A DNA stretch of 13,669 nt from Candidatus Pelagibacter sp. (lineage in GTDB: Bacteria; Pseudomonadota; Alphaproteobacteria; Pelagibacterales; Pelagibacteraceae): contig PAFP01000013.1 of NCBI GenBank assembly GCA_002704185.1, positions 1 to 13,669 on the forward strand, in the 5' to 3' direction. Positions 1 to 7,191 of this stretch are shown piece after piece. Numbering within the stretch: position 1 is the first letter of the stretch; the number at the start of each line of letters is the position of its first letter. Below the pieces are notes generated by a model. That model saw nothing but the letters and a program-made list of their open reading frames with translations. It did not search any database and was not told where the DNA came from. Position numbers and translations under genes: made by a program.

Positions 1-44
1 CCCCTTAATTTATCAAGTATAAGTAGTATTAAATTCAATCTCAT
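1..44 (-). CDS. Possible N-terminal end of an unidentified gene running off the left edge
   Basis: Reading leftward from an ATG whose complement is at 42-44, the frame stays open to the window edge, giving a start like MRLNLILLILDKLRG. It would be transcribed divergently from the yqaA gene at 89. Fifteen codons are too few to identify a family, and a chance open frame of this length is common in AT-rich DNA. The hydrophobic start could be a membrane segment or signal anchor. No function is assigned. Confidence 0.2.
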   Translation of the reverse strand, partial: MRLNLILLILDKLR

Positions 45-58
45 AAATATATTATTAT

Positions 59-64
59 TATAAT
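59..64 (+). promoter_or_regulatory. Candidate -10 box for the yqaA-dsbB-coq7 operon
   Basis: A perfect TATAAT lies at 59-64, 24 bases before the yqaA start codon, which would give a leader of roughly 18 nt. No good -35 box sits at normal spacing; TTCAAT at 34-39 is 19 bases away and weak. In DNA this AT-rich a TATAAT can arise by chance, so this is only the best candidate in the short gap before the operon. Confidence 0.3.
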
Positions 65-88
65 TCTGAAGTTATATTCATCAACTAA

Positions 89-706
89 ATGTTTAAAGAC
101 TTATTAAAAAAAACAGTAGCCTTGGCTGGACGTAAAAGTGCAAAATTTTTTTTATCTTTTGTATGTATTATAGAGAGCATTTTTTTTCCTATACCTCCAG
201 ATGTAATGATAATACCTATGACAATGGCAAAGCGTCTTCAATGGGCAATAATTGCTTCCATTGCATCGATTTCCTCTGTGATTGGAGGTTGTATTGGATA
301 TGCAATAGGATATTTTTTTTATAAGGAAATTGGAGTACATATTTTTGAATTTTATGGTTTTGAAGGTTTCTCGAGTTTTAAAGATCAAGTTGCAATTGGT
401 AAAGGTTTCTATGCTTGGATAATATTATTAATTATAGCTGGTTTTACTCCTGTGCCTTTTAAATTATTAACTATATCAAGTGGTTTAATTCATTTTAATT
501 TTTTTATTTTTATTTTAGTAGCTGCTGTAACTAGGAGTTCAAGGTTTTTTTTACTAGCCGGCTTAATATATATATTTGGTAAAAAAATTGTTCCGATGTT
601 AGAGAGAGGATCTGGCAAAATAATTATTATAGTTTTAATTATGATATTAATCGGTTTATACATAGGTTATTTAATTTATAATAATTATGAATTATTTCTT
701 TCATAA
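89..706 (+). CDS. yqaA: YqaA/DedA-type (SNARE-associated, VTT-domain) inner-membrane protein
   Basis: This is a polytopic inner-membrane protein of the DedA/VTT superfamily, closest in length (205 residues) and motif layout to the YqaA branch. The first re-entrant-loop signature is E29 followed by FFPIPPD (32-38). The second is GFTPVPFK (118-125), followed by a conserved arginine in SSRFF near 150-155. Hydrophobic segments lie at about 20-45, 52-78, 110-145 and 178-200. Some DedA relatives recycle undecaprenyl-phosphate or phospholipid carriers across the membrane; the job of the YqaA branch is not settled, so transport of a lipid carrier is inference. The start at 89 is the first ATG and leaves a short basic N-terminus before the membrane segment. 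The gene's end overlaps dsbB by 20 nt, which suggests one transcript with dsbB and coq7. Confidence 0.85.
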   Translation: MFKDLLKKTVALAGRKSAKFFLSFVCIIESIFFPIPPDVMIIPMTMAKRLQWAIIASIASISSVIGGCIGYAIGYFFYKEIGVHIFEFYGFEGFSSFKDQVAIGKGFYAWIILLIIAGFTPVPFKLLTISSGLIHFNFFIFILVAAVTRSSRFFLLAGLIYIFGKKIVPMLERGSGKIIIIVLIMILIGLYIGYLIYNNYELFLS

Positions 707-1184
707 TCTAAGTATTAAAAAAATTGTATTTTTTTTGATTATGTTTCATTTGTGTATACTAATGAGTGCGTATTATATTCAGTATTTTATGAAAATACCT
801 GCTTGTAAATTATGCTTATATCAAAGAATACCATATATTTTTTCATTAATCGTATTAATTTATATATATGTAATAAAAAATTGTAACTTTTACGTAGTTT
901 GGATATTAATTTTTGCCGTTTTTATAAATATTATTTTAAGTTTTTACCATGTTGGAATCGAAAATGAATTTTTTTCTGAACCTGGTGTTTGTGATGTAAA
1001 AAATAATATAGATAATCCAGACATGTTACTTGAAAATCTAAAGAAAAACATACTAGTAAAATGTAAAGATGTATATTTCAAAATTTATGGCCTATCGCTT
1101 GCGTCAATAAATTTTTTAATTTCTATTGTATTAATTATACTTTATGCTTTATTGATAAAAAAATGGCAAAAAATAAAAAATTAG
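687..1184 (+). CDS. dsbB: Disulfide bond formation protein B (DsbB), quinone-linked DsbA oxidase
   Basis: DsbB reoxidises periplasmic DsbA and passes the electrons to ubiquinone in the inner membrane. The 165-residue protein has the four-helix layout of the family, with hydrophobic stretches at about 13-34, 48-64, 68-88 and 133-156. The first catalytic pair is C40 and C43 in CKLCLYQR, with the arginine (R47) that sits close to the quinone in known DsbB proteins. The YHVGIE motif at 87-92 precedes the second periplasmic loop, which carries C102 and C126, the pair that exchanges with DsbA. The ATG at 687 lies inside the yqaA end and puts two lysines just before the first membrane helix, which supports this start. 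The end overlaps coq7 by 22 nt. Placement beside a ubiquinone-synthesis gene fits its quinone dependence. No dsbA is in the window. Confidence 0.92.
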   Translation: MNYFFHNLSIKKIVFFLIMFHLCILMSAYYIQYFMKIPACKLCLYQRIPYIFSLIVLIYIYVIKNCNFYVVWILIFAVFINIILSFYHVGIENEFFSEPGVCDVKNNIDNPDMLLENLKKNILVKCKDVYFKIYGLSLASINFLISIVLIILYALLIKKWQKIKN

Positions 1185-1699
1185 AAGAAATTATTAGAGT
1201 TGATCACGCTGGTGAAAGAGGAGCTATTAAAATCTATGACGGTCAACTTTTTGCTTTGCAACTTTTAAAAGCAGACTCGGAACTTGAAAAGAAAGTCTCG
1301 GAAATGAAAGAGCATGAAAAAGAGCACCTAAAATATTTTGAACAACAATTGGCTGAAAGAAACATAAGGCCTACTTTATTCCTTCCTTTTTGGGACATCC
1401 TTGGAACAGCTCTTGGTTTTGGCACTGCAATTCTTGGGAAAAAAGCAACAATGCTATGTACTGCTTCTGTAGAGGAAGTTATTGATCAACATTACAAAGA
1501 TCAAATTGAATACATATCTAATAATGAAAAAGAGGAAAAAGAACTATTAAAAAAAGTTAAAAAATTCAGAGAAGATGAATTAGAGCACAGAGATATAGCT
1601 TATGAAGAAGGAGCTGATAAAGAAGGTTTTTACGGTATCTTAGATGCAATCATAAAAACTGGTTCAAAAGCAGCAATAAAGATTAGTGAAAAAATTTAA
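1163..1699 (+). CDS. coq7: Coq7 di-iron 3-demethoxyubiquinol 3-hydroxylase
   Basis: This enzyme is an O2-dependent, membrane-associated di-iron hydroxylase for the penultimate ring hydroxylation of ubiquinone. All six metal ligands expected from the family can be placed: E18 in HAGERGA, E52 and H55 in EKEH, E103 in SVEEVIDQHY, and E138 and H141 in ELEH. A hydrophobic stretch around 70-98 containing LPFWD and GTALGFGTA is the amphipathic membrane and substrate surface. At 178 residues it is the short bacterial form, like mature eukaryotic COQ7 without a transit peptide. The ATG at 1163 lies within the dsbB end, out of frame, and no clear Shine-Dalgarno is seen, so translational coupling to dsbB is likely. 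The stop is 1 nt from the stop of the convergent HNH gene. Its presence implies aerobic ubiquinone synthesis. Confidence 0.95.
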   Translation: MAKNKKLEEIIRVDHAGERGAIKIYDGQLFALQLLKADSELEKKVSEMKEHEKEHLKYFEQQLAERNIRPTLFLPFWDILGTALGFGTAILGKKATMLCTASVEEVIDQHYKDQIEYISNNEKEEKELLKKVKKFREDELEHRDIAYEEGADKEGFYGILDAIIKTGSKAAIKISEKI

Positions 1700-1700
1700 C

Positions 1701-2270
1701 TTAATTTTCTAATTTTACATCCCAATATAGATAATCTAGCCAACTTTTGTGTAAAAAATTTGGTGGAAAGTTTCTTCCATTTCTATGTAATTGTTCCTCT
1801 GTTGGTTTATAAGGTTTTATCTTTGGATACATACCACATTGCGATGGTAGCTTTCCTCCTTTTTTGACATTGCAAGTCGAACAGGCAGAAACAACATTTT
1901 CCCATGATGTTTGTCCACCTTTTGATTTAGGCACAACATGATCAAAAGTTAAATTTTTATTTGCACCACAATAAAGACAGGTAAACTTATCTCTTAAAAA
2001 GACGTTAAATCTTGTGAAATTTGGAAATTCGGACGGTTTGATAAATAATTTTAAAGAAATTACACTTGGTAATTTCATAGAAAACGACGGACTTCTGATT
2101 ATTCTATCATATTCAGAAACAATATTTACTCGATCAAGAAAAACATCCCTAACAGCATCTTGCCAACTCCAAAGAGATAAAGGGTAATAACTGAGCGGAC
2201 GATAGTCTGCATTTAAGACTAAAGCTGGGCATTTTTCTAACGGTAAATTTGATGCATTTGATGCAATCAT
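1701..2270 (-). CDS. HNH endonuclease-fold protein, conserved alphaproteobacterial type
   Basis: This 189-residue protein has a conserved N-terminal region (about 15-60, with PALVLNADYRPLSYYPLSLW-like text) of a type I know from alphaproteobacterial HNH proteins. It is followed by a zinc-stabilised HNH module. The module has C98 and C101 (CLYC), the catalytic stretch DHVVPKSKGG (110-119, H111 the likely general base), N125 in WENVV, and C130 and C133 (CSTC). All core residues are intact, so it should be a competent metal-dependent nuclease. It carries no intron, intein, toxin or phage-packaging partner nearby, which argues against a homing or phage role. The biological substrate is not known to me. 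It probably shares a transcript with the esterase gene upstream (57-nt gap). The start at 2270 retains the whole conserved N-terminus. Confidence 0.85.
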   Translation of the reverse strand: MIASNASNLPLEKCPALVLNADYRPLSYYPLSLWSWQDAVRDVFLDRVNIVSEYDRIIRSPSFSMKLPSVISLKLFIKPSEFPNFTRFNVFLRDKFTCLYCGANKNLTFDHVVPKSKGGQTSWENVVSACSTCNVKKGGKLPSQCGMYPKIKPYKPTEEQLHRNGRNFPPNFLHKSWLDYLYWDVKLEN

Positions 2271-2327
2271 ATTTAATAAGTTATTAAAAAAAAGTTATAT
2301 GATCAAGTTAAACTTTAATAAAAAATG

Positions 2328-2963
2328 TCACGTAAGATTACGTATAAAACTAAGGCCTATGCTCATTCCCTCTGCACTAATTGTATGATCACAATTCAAA
2401 ACCTTATAATCAACATCAATTTTTAATTTTTTCAGTAATTCAAAACTATCGTACATCTCTTCTAGTTTAATGACCTCGTCTTTAGTGCCGTGAATAAAAA
2501 AAACTTTAGTTTTTGTATTTAATTCTTTACTTAATAATTCTAGATCATATATTTTTCCAGAAAATCCTAATACTCCTTTTACTGGAAACTTTAAACTTAA
2601 AGAAGTATGTAATGCAATCATAGTACCTTGAGAAAAACCAACAAATATAATATCTCTATATTTTACTCCATATTTTTTTATAATGTTCTCGACTAATATT
2701 TTAAGTTTCTCACAAGAATTATTTAATTGAATTAAAATTTTACTCTTATCAATCTGCATTAAGTCAAACCATTCGTATCCATCACTATTTATTTGACATT
2801 TCATTGGAGCACAAGGAGATATAAATAATGTATTTGGTAAAAACCTATACCAATAATTTGCAAGAGAAATTAGATCTTTAGCATCTGCACCATAACCATG
2901 TAGTAATATTACAACTTGGTTAATTCGTTCATTGCTTTTTAATTCTTCAAATTTTAAATTCAT
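2328..2963 (-). CDS. Phospholipase/carboxylesterase, YpfH-like alpha/beta-hydrolase
   Basis: This is a serine hydrolase of the Abhydrolase_2 family (acyl-protein thioesterase-like, including bacterial YpfH and carboxylesterases). The 211 residues match the usual single-domain size. LLHGYGAD at 20-27 provides the oxyanion-hole region, the nucleophile is S111 in GFSQG, the acid is D162 in HGTKDEVI, and the base is H193 in CDHTIS, so the triad is complete. No signal peptide is visible, so it should be cytosolic. Members hydrolyse short-chain carboxyl esters or lysophospholipids, and the true substrate here cannot be read from sequence. It is divergent from the HIG1 gene across 42 nt, and the HNH gene follows it on the same strand. 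The start codon at 2963 gives a normal N-terminus; a clear Shine-Dalgarno is not seen. Confidence 0.85.
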   Translation of the reverse strand: MNLKFEELKSNERINQVVILLHGYGADAKDLISLANYWYRFLPNTLFISPCAPMKCQINSDGYEWFDLMQIDKSKILIQLNNSCEKLKILVENIIKKYGVKYRDIIFVGFSQGTMIALHTSLSLKFPVKGVLGFSGKIYDLELLSKELNTKTKVFFIHGTKDEVIKLEEMYDSFELLKKLKIDVDYKVLNCDHTISAEGMSIGLSFIRNLT

Positions 2964-3005
2964 TATTATATTACAAATATAAATTTTTTATGTTAAGAAC
3001 AAGAT

Positions 3006-3209
3006 ATGTCTGAAAATTCCTTAAGTTTTATAGCAATTATTGCTATACTGGCTGTAACAATTGTTCTTATAAGAGGTTTAAAATCTTTTTTTTCTGGGGG
3101 AAATTTAGAGGAAAAGAAAAAAAGTAACAAGCTAATGCAAATGCGAGTATTTTTGCAATTCTGCGCAATTATTATTCTGATGAGTCTTGCATATATTTAT
3201 GGGAAATAA
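3006..3209 (+). CDS. HIG1-domain twin-transmembrane protein
   Basis: This small inner-membrane protein of 67 residues has two hydrophobic helices (about 6-24 and 47-65) joined by a basic loop. The loop and start of helix 2 carry the HIG1 signature NKLMQMRVFLQ (41-51), in which the conserved arginine and glutamine are present. Mitochondrial members of the family (Rcf1 and HIGD) bind cytochrome c oxidase and affect supercomplexes and proton leak; a similar role in alphaproteobacteria is plausible but is inference here. The gene stands alone on the + strand between divergent (esterase) and convergent (tlpA) neighbours. Its stop is 1 nt from the tlpA stop. The ATG at 3006 is preceded by an AAGAAC-type stretch, at best a weak ribosome-binding site. 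Confidence 0.82.
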   Translation: MSENSLSFIAIIAILAVTIVLIRGLKSFFSGGNLEEKKKSNKLMQMRVFLQFCAIIILMSLAYIYGK

Positions 3210-3210
3210 T

Positions 3211-3750
3211 TCATATTTTTTCTAATAAAGAAATGAATTGATCTTGATCAAATTCTATTGATCCAATTACTCTTCCAGCTTCCCTTCCGTCTCTACCAAC
3301 TATAATAGTTATTGGAATACCCCTCAAGCCTAGTAGTTTAGCGATCCTAAAATCTTTATCAAAATATGTTTGAAAATTTTCAATATTCAGACTTTTTAAA
3401 AAGTTTTCAGCTTTTTTATAATTAATTTTTTCAACATTTACAGCAATTATATCTATATTATTTTCATATTTAGATTTAAGTCTATCTAACGATGGTAATT
3501 CTTCAATACAGGGAGCACACCAGGTAGCCCAAAAATTAATTAAAGTTATTCTTTTTGTATATTTGCTAATTATAATATCTTCACCTTTGACGTTCTTGAG
3601 ATATAGAATTGGAAAATCCTTACTTTTTGGGTAGATAATTATGTTTTTAAAGCTAGTATCTGTTTTATCTTTTGATAAAGAAATGTTGGAATAATTAAAC
3701 AATATTGTGTAAACAAGAATTAGAGCTATTTGTTTTAAAAATAAATTCAT
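3211..3750 (-). CDS. tlpA: TlpA-like membrane-anchored thiol-disulfide reductase
   Basis: This is a periplasmic thioredoxin-fold reductant held by an uncleaved N-terminal signal anchor (hydrophobic 8-25 after one lysine). The thioredoxin domain spans about 45-179. It has the active site WCAPC (77-81, cysteines 78 and 81) within NFWATWCAPC, and the cis-proline loop GIPIT with P146. Many relatives have GxPTT at that loop, so isoleucine at 147 is a mild departure. TlpA proteins reduce copper chaperones or apocytochromes during oxidase and cytochrome c assembly. The divergent arrangement with argH is recurrent in alphaproteobacteria and supports the tlpA assignment. Only 12 nt separate the two start codons. 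The gene meets the HIG1 gene tail to tail, and both may bear on respiratory oxidase, though this is inference. Confidence 0.85.
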   Translation of the reverse strand: MNLFLKQIALILVYTILFNYSNISLSKDKTDTSFKNIIIYPKSKDFPILYLKNVKGEDIIISKYTKRITLINFWATWCAPCIEELPSLDRLKSKYENNIDIIAVNVEKINYKKAENFLKSLNIENFQTYFDKDFRIAKLLGLRGIPITIIVGRDGREAGRVIGSIEFDQDQFISLLEKI

Positions 3751-3762
3751 AAAGTATTAAAA

Positions 3763-5154
3763 ATGAAAAAAAAATTAAATTATAATACCGTTTGGGGAAA
3801 GAGAATGAAACATAAAACTAACAATATTTTGCAGGAAGTTAATGCATCTATAGATATAGATAAGGCTCTTTATAATGAGGACATCGATGCGTCAATAATT
3901 CATTGTAAAATGCTATCAAAACAAAAAATTATTTCACCCAAGATATCTAAAAAAATAGTTTCAGGATTAAATAAAATCAGAAATGAAATTAAAAGAAAAA
4001 AATTTAAATTTGATAAAAAATATGAAGATATCCATTTAAATATTGAAAATAGACTTTTTCAAGTTATAGGATCAGATGCAGGTTATTTGCATATAGCTAG
4101 ATCAAGGAATGATCAAGTTACAACTGATTTTAAATTATGGATAATAAAATCTTCAAAAATATTAAAAGAAAATATTAGATATCTGATTTTGGAGCTTATT
4201 AAATTATCTAAAAAGAACATAAATATAATCATGCCAGGTTTTACGCATCTTAAAAATGCACAACCAGTACTTTTTGCACATTATATGCTCGCATATGTGG
4301 AAATGTTTAAGAGGGATATTGTAAAGCTAAATAATTTAATAAAAAATACATCAGAAAATCCTTTAGGTTCAGGGGCTTTAGCGGGAACAAGTTTAAAAAT
4401 TGATAGAAATTTTACAACAAAAAAACTAAATTTTCATAAACCAACATCTAACTCTATGGATGCAGTTTCTGATAGAGATTATGCATTAGAATTTATGTTT
4501 GTTTGCAGTATTAATGCGATGCATTTATCGAGATTTGCTGAAGAAATAATAATTTGGAATTCAGATATTGCTAAAATGATATCTATAAAAGATGATATGT
4601 TAACTGGATCATCGATGATGCCCCAAAAAAAAAATCCTGATTCAGCCGAGATAGTCAGAGGAAAAACTGCAATAATAATATCGAATTTAAATTCCTTATT
4701 TATAATTATGAAAGCTTTACCATTAAGCTATTTTAAGGATATGCAAGATGATAAAAAATTAGTTTTTGAGTGTAATGACAATTTAATTAAAAATCTTAAA
4801 CTCACAAAAGATCTAGTAAAAGCAATCAAACCAAATAAGAAAAAAATGTATGAGTATGCTTTAAATGGATTTACAACAGCTACCGATTTTGCAGAATATC
4901 TTGTTAATAAGGGAATGAGTTTTAGAGATGCTCATAAAAAATCAGCACAGTTAGTCAATATTGCTGAAAAAATGAATATAACTTTAAATGAATTAAAATT
5001 TGACGATATAAAAAAAGTTTGTAACCAAATAGATAAGGATGTTATGAAGATATTCGATGTTAGTAATTCGGTTAACTCAAAAAAATCTTTTGGAGGAACA
5101 AGTAAAGTCAACGTAATTAAGATGTTAAATAAGTCAGAAAGGGAAATGAGATGA
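3763..5154 (+). CDS. argH: Argininosuccinate lyase
   Basis: ArgH cleaves argininosuccinate to arginine and fumarate, the last step of arginine synthesis, as a cytosolic homotetramer of the fumarase/aspartase superfamily. The 463 residues are full length. Landmarks are NASID (27-31), the HIARSRNDQ segment (family HTGRSRNDQ), the catalytic GFTHLKNAQP with H162, and the superfamily signature GSSMMPQKKNP at 282-292, whose flexible loop carries the catalytic serine (283 or 284). The start at 3763 is forced: the next in-frame ATG is M15, which would remove the conserved W11-G12 start of the fold. The start codon is followed by nine A residues, and a second ten-A tract (4625-4634) encodes the QKKN of the signature. 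The end overlaps lptM by the ATGA motif. Confidence 0.96.
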   Translation: MKKKLNYNTVWGKRMKHKTNNILQEVNASIDIDKALYNEDIDASIIHCKMLSKQKIISPKISKKIVSGLNKIRNEIKRKKFKFDKKYEDIHLNIENRLFQVIGSDAGYLHIARSRNDQVTTDFKLWIIKSSKILKENIRYLILELIKLSKKNINIIMPGFTHLKNAQPVLFAHYMLAYVEMFKRDIVKLNNLIKNTSENPLGSGALAGTSLKIDRNFTTKKLNFHKPTSNSMDAVSDRDYALEFMFVCSINAMHLSRFAEEIIIWNSDIAKMISIKDDMLTGSSMMPQKKNPDSAEIVRGKTAIIISNLNSLFIIMKALPLSYFKDMQDDKKLVFECNDNLIKNLKLTKDLVKAIKPNKKKMYEYALNGFTTATDFAEYLVNKGMSFRDAHKKSAQLVNIAEKMNITLNELKFDDIKKVCNQIDKDVMKIFDVSNSVNSKKSFGGTSKVNVIKMLNKSEREMR

Positions 5155-5267
5155 ATATAAAAAATTTTTTTTCAATAATTATTATAACACTTTTCATATT
5201 TGGTTGTGGTAAGAAGGCACCACCAGAATACAAGAAAACTGCAACTATATTTATTAATAAAATATAA
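5151..5267 (+). CDS. lptM: LptM (YifL)-type small outer-membrane lipoprotein
   Basis: This is a 38-codon gene too short for usual ORF cutoffs. The product has a lysine at position 4, a hydrophobic signal stretch (6-18), and a lipobox ending IFGC with the lipidated cysteine at 19. It then has the CGKKAPP start of the mature peptide, matching the CGxKGPL-like signature of LptM/YifL lipoproteins. In enterobacteria LptM binds the LptD-LptE translocon and promotes correct LptD disulfide formation. Lipoproteins of this type recur beside lysA or dapF, as here. The ATG overlaps the argH stop (ATGA at 5151-5154), with an AAAGGG ribosome-binding site at 5138-5143, 7 nt upstream. The stop overlaps the lysA start (TAATG). 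The mature peptide is short (20 residues), so only the lipobox-proximal signature supports the name. Confidence 0.8.
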   Translation: MNIKNFFSIIIITLFIFGCGKKAPPEYKKTATIFINKI

Positions 5268-6496
5268 TGGAAAATTTTACTTTTAAGGGTAATAAACTTT
5301 TTTGGAATAATTGTGCTTTAACTAATATAGCTACAAAATATAAAACTCCTTTTTATTTATACTCTCAAAAACAGTTAAAAAGTAATGCTATTTTTTTTAA
5401 AAAGACATTTTCGAAAGTTAAACCATTGATATGTTTTTCTCTCAAATCTAATTCAAATAAAACTATAATCAAAGAGTATGCCAAACTTGGACTAGGTGCA
5501 GATGTAGTCTCAGCGGGTGAATTAATTTTAGCTTTAAAATCAGGAATAAAACCAAATAAAATTGTTTTTTCAGGAGTTGGAAAAACGTACGATGAACTTA
5601 AGTATGCAATTTCAAAAAAAATTTTTTTAATTAATTGTGAGTCATATAGCGAAGTAATTTCAATTTATAAAATATCAAAAAGTTTAGGTATAAAATCCAA
5701 AATAGGTTTAAGAATTAACCCAGATATAAACGCAGAAACACATAAAAAAATTTCTACTGGGGGTAGTCAGGATAAATTTGGGATTTCAACTATTGAATTA
5801 AAAAAAATTATAAAAGATTTTAAGAATAGTAAATCTATTCTTATCGCAGCAATAAGTGTTCATATTGGAAGCCAAATTAAAGAGGTTAGTCCGTTTAAAA
5901 AATGTTTATTGGTATTAAACAAAATTTTAAAGAAATTAAAATATGAAAATATTAATATCAAATACGTAGATCTTGGAGGTGGAATGAGTATACCATATTC
6001 ACCTAAAGATAAAAAATTTCCGTTAAAAAGTTATGCAAAACTTGTTCTGGATTTCAAAAAATCAAATAAAGTTGATATAATATTTGAACCTGGTCGATAC
6101 TTAAGTGGAAATATTGGTGTAATTATTTCAAAAATTATTTATGTAAAAAAAGGAGAAAAAAAGAAATTTATAGTAACTGACGTTGCCATGAATGATTTAA
6201 TAAGAACAGCTATGTATGACGCCTATCATTTTATTCTACCACTTACCAAAAGGAGTGTATTGAATGATAAAATTGAATTTGTTGGTCCAGTTTGTGAGAG
6301 TAGTGATAAATTTGGAATTTATAATAATTTTTCAAAAATATATGAAAATGACTATATTTGTATAACTAATTCAGGTGCGTATGCAAGAAGCCTAGCATCT
6401 AATTACAACATGAGACCTCTTCTTGCTGAATTAATAGTTAAAGGAAACAAAATCTTAACCATAAGACCAAGACAGAAAATTAATAAAATTAATTAG
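5267..6496 (+). CDS. lysA: Diaminopimelate decarboxylase
   Basis: LysA is a PLP-dependent fold-III decarboxylase that converts meso-diaminopimelate to lysine, the final step of lysine synthesis, as a cytosolic dimer. The 409 residues are full length. The PLP lysine is K60 in FSLKSN, where most homologues have YAxKAN. The barrel then shows HIGSQ with H199, the phosphate-binding YVDLGGG and EPGRYL. The catalytic cysteine from the partner subunit is C343 in GPVCESSD, and the C-terminal SGAYARSLASNYN carries the substrate-site tyrosine. Its ATG shares a base with the lptM stop, and no Shine-Dalgarno is evident, so reinitiation or coupling is likely. It is followed after 2 nt by the plsC-like gene. 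The order argH-lptM-lysA is typical of alphaproteobacteria. Confidence 0.95.
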   Translation: MENFTFKGNKLFWNNCALTNIATKYKTPFYLYSQKQLKSNAIFFKKTFSKVKPLICFSLKSNSNKTIIKEYAKLGLGADVVSAGELILALKSGIKPNKIVFSGVGKTYDELKYAISKKIFLINCESYSEVISIYKISKSLGIKSKIGLRINPDINAETHKKISTGGSQDKFGISTIELKKIIKDFKNSKSILIAAISVHIGSQIKEVSPFKKCLLVLNKILKKLKYENINIKYVDLGGGMSIPYSPKDKKFPLKSYAKLVLDFKKSNKVDIIFEPGRYLSGNIGVIISKIIYVKKGEKKKFIVTDVAMNDLIRTAMYDAYHFILPLTKRSVLNDKIEFVGPVCESSDKFGIYNNFSKIYENDYICITNSGAYARSLASNYNMRPLLAELIVKGNKILTIRPRQKINKIN

Positions 6497-6498
6497 TT

Positions 6499-7191
6499 GT
6501 GAATTTGATTAAGTCAATAGTATTTAATTTTCTAATTTTTACTATGATAGCTATTATTTGTATCGTAGCTTTGCCACTATTAATTTTACCTAGAAAAAAT
6601 TTTTTATCTAAATTAGTGTATTTCTTAGGTTGGTATTTCTTAAGAGTTACAAAACTAATTTACAATATTAATGTGGAAATGTCAGGTTTTGATAATTTAA
6701 AAAAATATGAAAATTTTATTATAGCTAGCGCTCATCAATCAATGTTTGAAACGTTTGTATTTAATTACCTTGTACCCGATGCATTTTTTGTTATTAAAAA
6801 AGAGCTATTATTTATACCTTTTTATAATCTATACTTGATGAAACTTGGTTACGTTCCAATAGAACGTAAGAAAATTACAAAAAAAAATTTAAATTTTTAT
6901 AAAAAAATTTCTCATAATATTTTAAAAGATAAAAGAAAATTAATAATATTTCCTCATGGAACAAGAGTTGCTGCAGACAAGGAATACCCCATCAAAAAGG
7001 GTGTTTACAGAATCTACAAAAGTTTAAATATTCCATGTATTCCAGTTTATCTTAACTCTGGAAAATTTTGGCCAAGAAATAGCTTCGTAAAATACCCTTA
7101 TAATATTAAAATCGTTTTTAAAGAACCTATATCTGAAGGTTTAGAAATTGATGACTTTCTAAAAAAATTATCCAAAAAAATCCATTATTAA
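6499..7191 (+). CDS. PlsC-family 1-acyl-sn-glycerol-3-phosphate acyltransferase-like protein
   Basis: This is a membrane acyltransferase of the PlsC/LPLAT family, expected to acylate lysophosphatidic acid or a related acceptor at the inner membrane. A hydrophobic anchor spans about 8-31. Motif I is AHQSMFE, giving H79-x4-E84 rather than the classic HxxxxD. The block with VPIER lies near 119-123. Motif III is FPHGTR at 151-156, with histidine where PlsC proteins usually have glutamate. Motif IV resembles IPCIPVYLNSG. Lysine-rich text suggests membrane contact. The reading frame starts with GTG at 6499, 2 nt after the lysA stop; the hydrophobic N-terminus would be damaged by any later start. 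Its stop overlaps the tyrC stop by 4 nt. The exact acyl acceptor is not readable, and the motif changes leave some doubt about canonical PlsC activity. Confidence 0.82.
   Translation: MNLIKSIVFNFLIFTMIAIICIVALPLLILPRKNFLSKLVYFLGWYFLRVTKLIYNINVEMSGFDNLKKYENFIIASAHQSMFETFVFNYLVPDAFFVIKKELLFIPFYNLYLMKLGYVPIERKKITKKNLNFYKKISHNILKDKRKLIIFPHGTRVAADKEYPIKKGVYRIYKSLNIPCIPVYLNSGKFWPRNSFVKYPYNIKIVFKEPISEGLEIDDFLKKLSKKIHY

Noticed and set aside
1701..2270. HNH gene as a homing endonuclease or part of a mobile element
   Set aside because: There are no intron or intein boundaries, direct repeats or transposase, and the protein belongs to a conserved chromosomal type.
2330..2343. Inverted repeat ACGTAA-GA-TTACGT at the esterase 3' end
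   Set aside because: The 2-nt loop is too tight for the full stem, no T-run follows on the gene strand, and it lies within coding sequence.
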